This document shows, piece after piece, positions 17,554 to 25,603 of a DNA stretch of 64,000 bases (position 1 is the first letter of the stretch; each line of letters starts with the position of its first letter). The notes under the pieces are model-generated. The model saw only the letters and a program-made list of their open reading frames with translations, was not told where the DNA came from and searched no databases. The stretch spans positions 98,634 through 162,633 of the forward strand of contig JAHYJC010000002.1 of the NCBI GenBank assembly GCA_019429275.1, read 5' to 3'. The DNA is from Lentimicrobium sp. (GTDB lineage Bacteria; Bacteroidota; Bacteroidia; Bacteroidales; Lentimicrobiaceae). Made by a program: the position numbers and the translations under genes.

Positions 17554-19167
17554 ATGGATTTTATCGCTCTGATAATCATTGTACTGCTTGCTATCAACCT
17601 GTTGCTAACCATATTGTTTCGACACCGGAAAACCGAAAACCCTGAACTTCCGTTAAAGGTCGATTCATTGTCAACAAATTTACTTCGCCTCGAAGGTAAT
17701 CTGAAAGACGATTTCAGGGTGAACCGGGAAGAAAGTGCAGGATCAGCGCGCGAAAACCGCACTGAAATGAGCAATTCACTGAATAGTTTTAAGGGCGAAA
17801 TGACCGAAAATCTCCATCTCATCACACAACAAAATCAGAAGGCACTTGAAGTGATAGTGCGCACTCTGGATGAAAAAATAAATAGCCTGATCTTAAAAGT
17901 TGATGAAAATAACAAAACCAACAGAGAAACCCTGGTAGCTGGTTTGAAAGATTTTGCACTTGAACAACGCGGAAAATTTGATGAACTAAAAGGCGAACAG
18001 AAGGATTTGACCGCCAAAACTGTTGAGAATCTGGAGAAAATTACTGCAAAAGTCGAAGAAAAGCTGAATGCCATCAATCAGCAATCGCAGGCCGATATCA
18101 AACAAATGCGCGAAGCTGTAGAAAAAGTGATTAGAGAATTTCAGTCAGCATTTGATAAAAATGTTGAATCGTTCAACAATCTGCAGCGCGAAAAATTCGG
18201 CCAACTTGAGGAGAAGCAGCAGAAAATGGTTGAAAGTACTGAAAGGAAGCTCGAAGAAATGCGGCTTACAGTGGACGAAAAGCTCCAGAAAACGCTTAAT
18301 GAGCGTCTCGGCCAATCATTTGAACTGGTAGGCAAACAGTTGGAAAGTGTGCAGAAAGGACTTGGTGAAATGCAAACACTGGCTCAGGATGTTGGAGGAT
18401 TAAAGAGAGTTTTAAGTAATGTTAAAATGCGCGGCGGTTTTGGGGAGGTTCAATTGGGTATGCTTCTGGAACAAGTATTGGCTCCCGACCAGTTTGAAGC
18501 CAATGTGCGCACAAAGAAAAGCAGCAATGACTCTGTGGAGTTCGCCATTAAGCTTCCCGGCAAGGATGATATTACAGGAAATGTCTGGCTTCCGGTAGAT
18601 GCAAAGTTCCCCCGCGATGCCTACGAACACTTGCAAAACGCATACGATACTGCTGACCCGGCATTGATTGAACAATCGCAGAAAATGCTTGAGGCAACCA
18701 TCAAAAAAATGGCAAAAGATATCAGCGAAAAATATCTTGATCCGCCTTATACCACCGATTTTGCAATTATGTTCCTCCCTTTCGAGGGCATTTATGCTGA
18801 AGTGGTGAGGAAAGCCAGCCTGCTGGAAGAATTGCAGCGTTCATTCAAAGTAATTGTAACCGGGCCTACCACTTTGGCTGCAATCCTAAATAGTCTTCAG
18901 ATGGGATTCCGCACGCTAGCCATTCAAAAGCGCAGCAGTGAAGTCTGGAAAATTCTCGGAGCCGTGAAAAAGGAATTTGAAAATTTTGGCGGCATGCTTG
19001 AAAAAGCACAAAAAAACATCAGGGTTGCCAGCGACCAGATTGATGAAGTGATGGGTAAACGAACACGTGCCATTCAACGTAAACTTAAAGATGTTGAAGT
19101 GCTGGGCGAACCTGAAGACCAATTACTTATTCCTGATAATGCCGGTGCTGACGATGAAGACATTTAG
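17554..19167 (+). CDS. rmuC: DNA recombination protein RmuC
   Basis: A 537-aa protein from ATG 17554. The N-terminal transmembrane anchor covers residues 1-22. A long coiled-coil of Glu/Lys/Gln-rich helices runs from about 30 to 290. The conserved RmuC nuclease-like domain (about 290-480) contains MRGGFGEVQLGMLLEQ, LPVDAKFPRDAYEHL and MFLPFEGIYAEV. RmuC limits inversions and processes DNA ends at repeats, probably as a PD-(D/E)XK-type nuclease. The 25 residues before this Met in the longer frame are unlike the family and would precede the membrane anchor, so I exclude them. It ends with an acidic tail. Confidence 0.9.
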   Translation: MDFIALIIIVLLAINLLLTILFRHRKTENPELPLKVDSLSTNLLRLEGNLKDDFRVNREESAGSARENRTEMSNSLNSFKGEMTENLHLITQQNQKALEVIVRTLDEKINSLILKVDENNKTNRETLVAGLKDFALEQRGKFDELKGEQKDLTAKTVENLEKITAKVEEKLNAINQQSQADIKQMREAVEKVIREFQSAFDKNVESFNNLQREKFGQLEEKQQKMVESTERKLEEMRLTVDEKLQKTLNERLGQSFELVGKQLESVQKGLGEMQTLAQDVGGLKRVLSNVKMRGGFGEVQLGMLLEQVLAPDQFEANVRTKKSSNDSVEFAIKLPGKDDITGNVWLPVDAKFPRDAYEHLQNAYDTADPALIEQSQKMLEATIKKMAKDISEKYLDPPYTTDFAIMFLPFEGIYAEVVRKASLLEELQRSFKVIVTGPTTLAAILNSLQMGFRTLAIQKRSSEVWKILGAVKKEFENFGGMLEKAQKNIRVASDQIDEVMGKRTRAIQRKLKDVEVLGEPEDQLLIPDNAGADDEDI

Positions 19168-19252
19168 TAGTTTATCAGATTATACGACAAGTAGTTTTAT
19201 TTTTGAATTTCATTGCTGATATTTTCATTTCTTACATAAAGAATGTAAGAAT

Positions 19253-19426
19253 ATGAAAACCATGAAACATATTGTCGATGCGTATGCAATTTTACTGGTT
19301 AAGGAAAGCAAAATCCTGAATTTATCGGCCGACCTAAACGATGAAGGCACCAATTCAATGGCAAGTGATTAAATACGCGAAAAAGAAAAACTTGTGTGGA
19401 TGTATTCTGCTTTTCCTGGAAGATAA
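19253..19426 (+). pseudogene. Remnant of a Dps-like ferritin gene (C-terminal helix only)
   Basis: Reading the plus strand from 19253 gives KHIVDAYAILLVKESKILNL, then a segment ending DEGTNSMASD, a TAA stop (19370-19372), and in the same frame IREKEKLVWMYSAFPGR and a second stop (19424-19426). From family knowledge this matches the last about 55 residues of Dps proteins, where DEGTN...SDYIREQEK..WM..AYLG is conserved. The Tyr codon between SD and IRE has become TAA and the final YLG has become FPG. No upstream part with the ferroxidase residues is present between this and rmuC. I infer a decayed relic, not a functional small protein. Confidence 0.75.
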
Positions 19427-19458
19427 GTTACCATTGTTCGTGTTAATTTCACACATTC

Positions 19459-19504
19459 GAAAACTGACAAGTCAAAATTAAAAAGACATGTCAGTTTTTT
19501 TTAT
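19459..19504 (+). terminator. Rho-independent terminator downstream of the dps remnant
   Basis: AACTGACA and TGTCAGTT form an 8-bp stem followed by TTTTTTTATCC. It was probably the terminator of the former dps gene and still separates rmuC from the polymerase gene. Confidence 0.75.
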
Positions 19505-19645
19505 CCATTGAAAATGCGAATAATCCGTTGAATTAAAATTCAGTACTGCATCATAATCAAATGTTCCCGGTTGCTAATGGTTTCGATTTCTTCTTTAATC
19601 GGTCGCCAAGGACCAAAAGTGGAGATTTGCTGTCAATTTATTATC

Positions 19646-19653
19646 TAAATTTG
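19646..19653 (+). promoter_or_regulatory. -7 box (TAAATTTG) of the second DnaE gene
   Basis: TAAATTTG matches TAnnTTTG and overlaps the GTG that would begin the longest open frame (19653). The ATG at 19695 is therefore the likely start. Confidence 0.6.
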
Positions 19654-19694
19654 TGAAAAACCCAACTTCACAATTAAGATATCCGATCTATTCA

Positions 19695-22634
19695 ATGCAC
19701 CTGACATTTAATTCATATTATAGCCTAAGGTATGGCACGCTGAGTATTGATCAGATCATAAGTACGGCTGTTAATGCAGGTTCTGAAGCGGTTCTTCTTA
19801 CTGACATCAACAATACAACAGGAACTATTGACTTTGTTAAGGCATGTCAAAAACAGGGTATTAAACCGATAGCCGGAGCAGAATTCAGAGATGGCAACCA
19901 TTTACTTTATACCGGAATTGCAAAAAACAACGAGGGTTTTAAGGAAATCAACGATGTAATAAGCAAATGTAATCTTGATGAAATTCCTCTTCCCTACCCG
20001 GCTCCCGGATTCAAACATGTTTATGTAGTATATCAGTCTGGAAAGCGAAAAACCAGTGAATTGTCTGAAAATGAATTTATTGGAGTTAGTCCTTCCGAAG
20101 CAGGCAAGCTGTTTCGGTCGGATTACCGTAAATTTCCTGAAAAATATGTTATTCATACACCTTTCACATTTATCGATGAAAAGGGATATGAATTACACCG
20201 GTACCTTAGGGCAATTGATAACAACATTTTGCTCAGCAGGTTAACCACCGAAATGGTTGCAGGTAATGACAGAATGTATCTGAATGTCGGGAAACTTTTG
20301 TCAATATATGAGCAATATCCCGATCTGATCAAAAACACCCTTAAAATATTTGAACCCTGCTCCATTACTTTCGATTTCAACACGATAAAAAATAAATCAA
20401 CCTTTACAGGGAATATTAAAGACGATCGTTTACTGCTCAAAAAGCTTGCTTTTGAAGGCCTGGAATACCGCTATGGCAAAAACAATACCAATTCTTCAGA
20501 AAGGGTACTACACGAACTAGCAATTATTGAACAATTGGGGTTCGAGGCCTACTTTCTCATTACCTGGGATATCATAAGATACTCTATGTCAAGAGGCTTC
20601 TACCATGTGGGAAGAGGAAGCGGTGCCAACAGCATTGTGGCTTACTGCCTCAGAATCACAGATGTGGACCCCATTGAACTAAACCTGTATTTTGAGCGTT
20701 TCCTGAACCCAAAACGAAGCAGCCCGCCCGATTTTGATATCGATTATTCGTGGAAGGAACGCGACGATATTTTTGATTATATTTTTAAAAGATACGGCCG
20801 GGAGCACACAGCTTTACTCGGCGCAATTTCAACTTTTAAAGGAAAATCAATAATGCGCGAACTGGGAAAAGTGGTCGGCCTGCCCAAAGCCGAACTTGAC
20901 CGTTTGGTCGAAGAACCCAACAATCCGGCCAACCAGGATGAACTCGTAAGAAAGATAACTGAACTTGGAACCCTGATGGTTGACTTTCCAAATATCAGAA
21001 GCATACATGCCGGCGGAGTTCTGATTTCGGAGGAACCAATTACCTGCTATACTGCCCTGGATTTGCCTCCAAAAGCAATGCCGGTTACTCAATGGGATAT
21101 GTATGTTGCTGAGGATCTTCGGTTTGAAAAACTTGATATATTGAGTCAGCGGGGAATAGGTCATATCCGCGACAGTGTTGATATCATCAAAAAAAACCGT
21201 GGCATTTCAATAGATATTCACCAGGTAGAGAAGTTTAAAAAAGATCCGAAAGTAAAGAAGCACTTAAGAAATGCCGAAACCAATGGATGTTTTTATATTG
21301 AAAGTCCGGCCATGCGGGGGCTCCTGAAAAAACTTAAGTGTGACAACTATATCAGCCTGGTTGCGGCCAGTTCAATTATCAGGCCCGGGGTTGCCCGCTC
21401 TGGAATGATGAAAGAGTATATTAAACGCTTTCATAATCCAAATGGTTTTGAATACATCCATCCTGTAATGAAGGAACAATTGGGTGAAACCTATGGAATA
21501 ATGGTTTACCAGGAGGATGTTCTTAAAATATGCCATCATTTTGCAGGCCTCGACCTTGCAGATGCCGATGTATTGCGAAGGGCAATGAGCGGAAAATACC
21601 GTTCGCGGTTAGAGTTTCAGAAAATTATTGACAAATTTTTCGATAATTGTAAAAAGAAGGGTTATCCCGATACAATTACCAACGAAGTATGGAGGCAGAT
21701 TGAGTCGTTTGCCGGATATTCTTTTTCAAAAGCACACTCTGCATCTTTTGCGGTAGAAAGTTACCAGAGCCTTTACCTTAAATCTTATTACCCGATAGAA
21801 TTTATGGTTGCTGTTATCAATAATTTCGGAGGATTTTATAAGAGCTGGGTGTATTTTAATGAAGCCCGCCGATGTGGTGCCAATATTGAGCTGCCATGTA
21901 TCAATAACAGCGGGTACCTGAACATACTCCGAGGAACAACCATTTTTATAGGTTTTGTACATATTTCAGGTCTCGAATCAAAACTTGCTGAAAAAATTCT
22001 GGCAGAACGCGAAGCAAACGGAGAATTTTTAAGCCTTCAGAATTTTACCGAAAGGGTTCAGGCGCCCATGGAGCAGTTGATTCTGCTAATAAGAACAGGG
22101 GCATTCAGGTTTACGGGCGAAAGCAAACAAAAATTGCTTTGGGATTCTCACATGTTAGCCGGAAAAACTCTTCCGCCTCCCACATCAGTATTATTTAGCC
22201 AACCAATAAGACATTTCACACTCCCTCCCCTTACACATGATCCGCTGGAAGATGCCTATGACGAAATAGAACTGATTGATTTTCCATTGAGTATGAACTA
22301 TTTTGATATGCTCAAGACAACTTTCAGGGGTGAAATTATGGCTTCGCAACTGGCTGAATCGGTGGGTAAAACCTTAAGAATGATAGGATTGCTGGTAACC
22401 ATCAAATATGTTCGGACCATCAAAAATGAAATCATGTATTTTGGTACTTTTCTGGATTCCACAGGTGAATTTTTCGATTCTGTTCATTTTCCTGATGTTG
22501 CCAAAAGCTTTCCATTTAAAGGAAGAGGTGTATATCTTCTCCTGGGAAAGGTGGTTGAGGAGTTCGGATTCCCTTCGTTAGAAGTCATGAAAATGGCTAA
22601 ACTTCCACTAAAGAGCGATCCCAGATATAGCTGA
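19695..22634 (+). CDS. Second DNA polymerase III alpha-like protein (short DnaE, ImuC/DnaE2-like)
   Basis: A 979-aa C-family polymerase. The polymerase core is complete by motif: GRGSGANSIVAYCLR (about 307-321), the catalytic pair in PPDFDIDYSW (Asp348 and Asp350), and KLDILSQRG carrying the third acid. It ends soon after an OB-fold (MIGLLVTIKYVRT...), without the long C-terminal tail of the replicase. The PHP domain looks inactive: HLHVHS of the replicase is HLTFNS here and the TDHG motif reads TDIN. This fits the shorter error-prone DnaE group (DnaE2/ImuC), but ImuA and ImuB are not adjacent, so a mutagenesis role is inferred only. The start is discussed under the -7 box at 19646. Confidence 0.88.
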   Translation: MHLTFNSYYSLRYGTLSIDQIISTAVNAGSEAVLLTDINNTTGTIDFVKACQKQGIKPIAGAEFRDGNHLLYTGIAKNNEGFKEINDVISKCNLDEIPLPYPAPGFKHVYVVYQSGKRKTSELSENEFIGVSPSEAGKLFRSDYRKFPEKYVIHTPFTFIDEKGYELHRYLRAIDNNILLSRLTTEMVAGNDRMYLNVGKLLSIYEQYPDLIKNTLKIFEPCSITFDFNTIKNKSTFTGNIKDDRLLLKKLAFEGLEYRYGKNNTNSSERVLHELAIIEQLGFEAYFLITWDIIRYSMSRGFYHVGRGSGANSIVAYCLRITDVDPIELNLYFERFLNPKRSSPPDFDIDYSWKERDDIFDYIFKRYGREHTALLGAISTFKGKSIMRELGKVVGLPKAELDRLVEEPNNPANQDELVRKITELGTLMVDFPNIRSIHAGGVLISEEPITCYTALDLPPKAMPVTQWDMYVAEDLRFEKLDILSQRGIGHIRDSVDIIKKNRGISIDIHQVEKFKKDPKVKKHLRNAETNGCFYIESPAMRGLLKKLKCDNYISLVAASSIIRPGVARSGMMKEYIKRFHNPNGFEYIHPVMKEQLGETYGIMVYQEDVLKICHHFAGLDLADADVLRRAMSGKYRSRLEFQKIIDKFFDNCKKKGYPDTITNEVWRQIESFAGYSFSKAHSASFAVESYQSLYLKSYYPIEFMVAVINNFGGFYKSWVYFNEARRCGANIELPCINNSGYLNILRGTTIFIGFVHISGLESKLAEKILAEREANGEFLSLQNFTERVQAPMEQLILLIRTGAFRFTGESKQKLLWDSHMLAGKTLPPPTSVLFSQPIRHFTLPPLTHDPLEDAYDEIELIDFPLSMNYFDMLKTTFRGEIMASQLAESVGKTLRMIGLLVTIKYVRTIKNEIMYFGTFLDSTGEFFDSVHFPDVAKSFPFKGRGVYLLLGKVVEEFGFPSLEVMKMAKLPLKSDPRYS

Positions 22635-22754
22635 TAATCTAATTTTTATTTTATTGAAACTCAGAAACAACCAAAGAATGACTTTTTATTAAGTTCACAT
22701 AACCCGGACAAGGATAAAAATAATGCTTCAACTTCGAAGTTTAATAATTAGTTT

Positions 22755-22762
22755 TATTTTTG
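22755..22762 (+). promoter_or_regulatory. -7 box (TATTTTTG) ahead of the FMN riboswitch
   Basis: TATTTTTG fits TAnnTTTG and ends 15 bp before the aptamer P1 stem, so transcription would start just before the riboswitch. Confidence 0.6.
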
Positions 22763-22777
22763 CAGCTGAATTTTAAG

Positions 22778-22904
22778 AATTCTTCAGGGCAGGGTGAAAT
22801 TCCCGATCGGCGGTATAGTCCGCGACTTGAAAGGCTGTAAAGCCACTTCAACTGAACCGGTGAAACTCCGGTACCGACTGTAAAGTCAGGATGGAAGAAG
22901 AATT
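22778..22904 (+). ncRNA. FMN riboswitch (RFN element)
   Basis: The segment contains the conserved RFN blocks in order: AGGGCAGGGTGAAATTCCCG, CGGCGGTATAGTCCGCGA, a variable hairpin (GGCTGTAAAGCC), ACCGGTGAAACTCCGGTACCGAC, then AGTCAGGATG. The closing P1 stem is visible: AATTCTTC (22778-22785) pairs with GAAGAATT (22897-22904). RFN elements bind FMN and normally repress riboflavin synthesis or uptake genes when flavin is plentiful. Here the next gene (ATG 23013) is a TonB-dependent receptor. No clear intrinsic terminator follows, so control may be translational or involve the palindrome at 22917. Confidence 0.93.
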
Positions 22905-22916
22905 GCTGTATACTGC

Positions 22917-22933
22917 ATCCATTTTAAATGGAT
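22917..22933 (+). repeat. Palindromic hairpin in the riboswitch leader
   Basis: ATCCATTT-T-AAATGGAT is a perfect 8-bp inverted repeat 12 bp after the aptamer. It lacks a T-run, so it is not a typical terminator. It could be part of the expression platform or an operator. Confidence 0.5.
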
Positions 22934-23012
22934 AGCCATTATTGGGTATTTCTGCCCTGGAGTATTCTGTTTCTTTCGATTAAGTTTTTACAATTGAAGT
23001 AATAAGAATGCG

Positions 23013-25586
23013 ATGAAGCGAATAATTTTCAAATGCATCTTTGTCCTGATTATATCTATTCCTGTAAGTCAGGCAATGGCTCAACAAACCATCCGGGGAA
23101 AATTAACTGATCAAACAACAGGACTTTCAATTGCCAATGCTTCTATTCAGTGGAAATCGGGCACCAAAGGTACAGTTTCTGACCTTCATGGTAATTTCAG
23201 CCTGACCGGAAATTCAGCCGACTCCATAATTTTGATCAGCCATATAGCATATCAACCCAAAACAGTTAACATTAAAACTGCCGGAAAATCAATATTCCTT
23301 GATCTTACACTTGAACAGAGGCAGCTCGGATTGAATGAAGTTAGCATCATTTCGTCATTTGTGAGGGAGCGTGAAACTCCATTGGCCATCAATAACATTT
23401 CACAAGCAACCATTGAACGGGAAATGGGTAGCCAGGAATATCCCGAAATAATGAAAATGGTACCCGGCGTTTATGCAACCAAACTGGGAGGTGGCACCGG
23501 AGATGCAAGAATAAGCATACGCGGATTTCAGCAGGAAAATTTAGGTTTACTGTTGAATGGAGTTCCTGTGAGTAGTGTTGAAAATGGACTGGTTTATTGG
23601 TCGAACTGGGCAGGACTTTCAGATGCAACACAAACAATTCAGGTGCAGAAGGGTTTGGGAGCCTCAAGGGTTGCACTTAATTCGGTTGGAGGAACCATCA
23701 ATATCATTACAAAAACTATTGAAGCGAGTAAAGGTGGCGTTCTGCGCCATTCCTTCACCAGTTATGGCAATAAAAAAACTTCACTAAGTCTGTCATCCGG
23801 GCTAACCGATAAAGGGTTTGCGCTTACTTTTCTAGGCTCCAGAACATCTGGACCCGGCTATGTAGATGCAACTTATGTTAATGCGTGGGCATGGTTTCTT
23901 TCGGTCAGTAAACAATTAAACCGGCGCCACCTGCTTGTGTTTACCGGTCTGGGTTCTCCTGAAAAACACGGACAAAGAACTTATGGTCTAACAGTTCAGC
24001 AGTACGAGCAATTCGGAAATAAATACAATCCCAATTGGGGAATGTTTAACGGAAAAATCAATAGCCTTTCCGAAAACTTTTACCATAAGCCACAGCTTTC
24101 ACTTAACCACTACTGGAACATCAATGAAAAACTTTTTATTGCCAGCAGTGCTTATCTTTCATTCGGGAATGGCGGAGGAAAATTTTCAGAAAGCATGCTG
24201 AGCGAATCAGCGAATTTTTTCCGCATAAACAATCAGATAGACTGGGACGCCATTTATCTTCAGAATATTGAAAACACTGATTCAGTTCAGCTTGAAACAG
24301 GAGAAACTGTTAAGGGATTTTCGAAAATTATTCAGACCAATTACCTGGCAAGCCATATTTGGTTTGGCGGCCTTACAACCCTCAATTATCAGGTGAATGA
24401 AAGGTTAAAACTGATCTCGGGTTTGCACATGCGTTACTTTAAATCCAACTTAAGAGAAGAAATCAGCGATTTGTTGGGCGGAAAATTCTGGGTTGACCAA
24501 TACGCCTGGTCTCTGGCAGGTATTGCGGGCAGACCACAGATAAAATATGTCGGTGATATAATCAATGTTGATAATGATTCGCGTGTTGATAATGTCAGCT
24601 ATTTTACGCAAGCTGATTTTACCTATAAAAAAATTAATGCCTTTGTTACTGCTACTGTTTCAGATACCTGGTACCGGAGATTCGACCGGATAAACTATAT
24701 TTCAGAAACCAGCAGTGACCTTGTAAATAAGTTTGGGTTTGATGTAAAATCAGGAATTAACTACATGATAAACAGCCATAACCACGTTTATTTGAATGCC
24801 GGCTACTATTCAAAAGCTCCCTATTTTAAGTTTGTATTTGCCAACTTCAGCAATTCGATTGTACAAGACCTCAAAAATGAAATAATTAAAGCAATGGAAG
24901 CCGGCTATAGTTTTGAACAAAGAATCTTCAGATTGAATTTCATTGCTTATTATACCCTATGGGAAGATAAATCATTGCTGAGCCGTGAAAACATTCAACT
25001 CGAAGACAATTCCCAGACACGTGCACTGATTAGAGGACTCGATGCACTTCATAAAGGCATTGAGGTAGAAACCACGGCCATACTGTCAAAAGAACTTACA
25101 CTTGGTGCGATTGTTTCTCTTGGCGACTGGAGGTGGAATAACGATGTGAAAGCCGAATTATATGATGATAATCTGGTACTTATCGACTTTACAGAAGTTT
25201 ATGCAAAAGACCTTAAAGTTGGCGATGCACCCCAGGTTCAATACGGGCTTTTTGCTGATAGGAATTTTTTAACAAACTTTAATCTGAAGATCAACTGGCT
25301 TTACTTTGGGCAATTATATGCCAATTTTGATCCCGCTGGCCGCTTCAAAGCCGATGACCGGTCGCAGCCTTTACGCATTCCAGATTACTCCGTGACTGAT
25401 CTCCACCTGCAATATCAATTTCCAATAGCAGGCATAAAAACCATTGCAGGCTTAAGTTGTTATAATATTATGAATAATGAATCAATAACAAGGGGTGAAG
25501 ATGGAATTTTCCACAATCTGGAAACATTCAGAGGATTCTGGACAAATGGCCGTACATTTAACCTTTCAATGAGTCTGATTTTTTAA
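23013..25586 (+). CDS. TonB-dependent outer-membrane receptor under FMN riboswitch control
   Basis: An 857-aa outer-membrane protein. A signal peptide (about 1-23, cut near QAMAQQ) is followed by a carboxypeptidase-regulatory-like beta-sandwich (about 25-110), the plug domain (about 120-230, with MVPGVYATKLGGG and ISIRGFQQENLGLLLNG), and a 22-strand-type barrel ending in a terminal Phe. No SusD partner follows, so it resembles siderophore or vitamin receptors more than SusC glycan receptors. The FMN riboswitch in its leader suggests the substrate is riboflavin, FMN or a related flavin; this is inference. The downstream gene starts 17 bp later. Confidence 0.9.
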   Translation: MKRIIFKCIFVLIISIPVSQAMAQQTIRGKLTDQTTGLSIANASIQWKSGTKGTVSDLHGNFSLTGNSADSIILISHIAYQPKTVNIKTAGKSIFLDLTLEQRQLGLNEVSIISSFVRERETPLAINNISQATIEREMGSQEYPEIMKMVPGVYATKLGGGTGDARISIRGFQQENLGLLLNGVPVSSVENGLVYWSNWAGLSDATQTIQVQKGLGASRVALNSVGGTINIITKTIEASKGGVLRHSFTSYGNKKTSLSLSSGLTDKGFALTFLGSRTSGPGYVDATYVNAWAWFLSVSKQLNRRHLLVFTGLGSPEKHGQRTYGLTVQQYEQFGNKYNPNWGMFNGKINSLSENFYHKPQLSLNHYWNINEKLFIASSAYLSFGNGGGKFSESMLSESANFFRINNQIDWDAIYLQNIENTDSVQLETGETVKGFSKIIQTNYLASHIWFGGLTTLNYQVNERLKLISGLHMRYFKSNLREEISDLLGGKFWVDQYAWSLAGIAGRPQIKYVGDIINVDNDSRVDNVSYFTQADFTYKKINAFVTATVSDTWYRRFDRINYISETSSDLVNKFGFDVKSGINYMINSHNHVYLNAGYYSKAPYFKFVFANFSNSIVQDLKNEIIKAMEAGYSFEQRIFRLNFIAYYTLWEDKSLLSRENIQLEDNSQTRALIRGLDALHKGIEVETTAILSKELTLGAIVSLGDWRWNNDVKAELYDDNLVLIDFTEVYAKDLKVGDAPQVQYGLFADRNFLTNFNLKINWLYFGQLYANFDPAGRFKADDRSQPLRIPDYSVTDLHLQYQFPIAGIKTIAGLSCYNIMNNESITRGEDGIFHNLETFRGFWTNGRTFNLSMSLIF

Positions 25587-25603
25587 TACATAATTTCCAT
25601 CGA

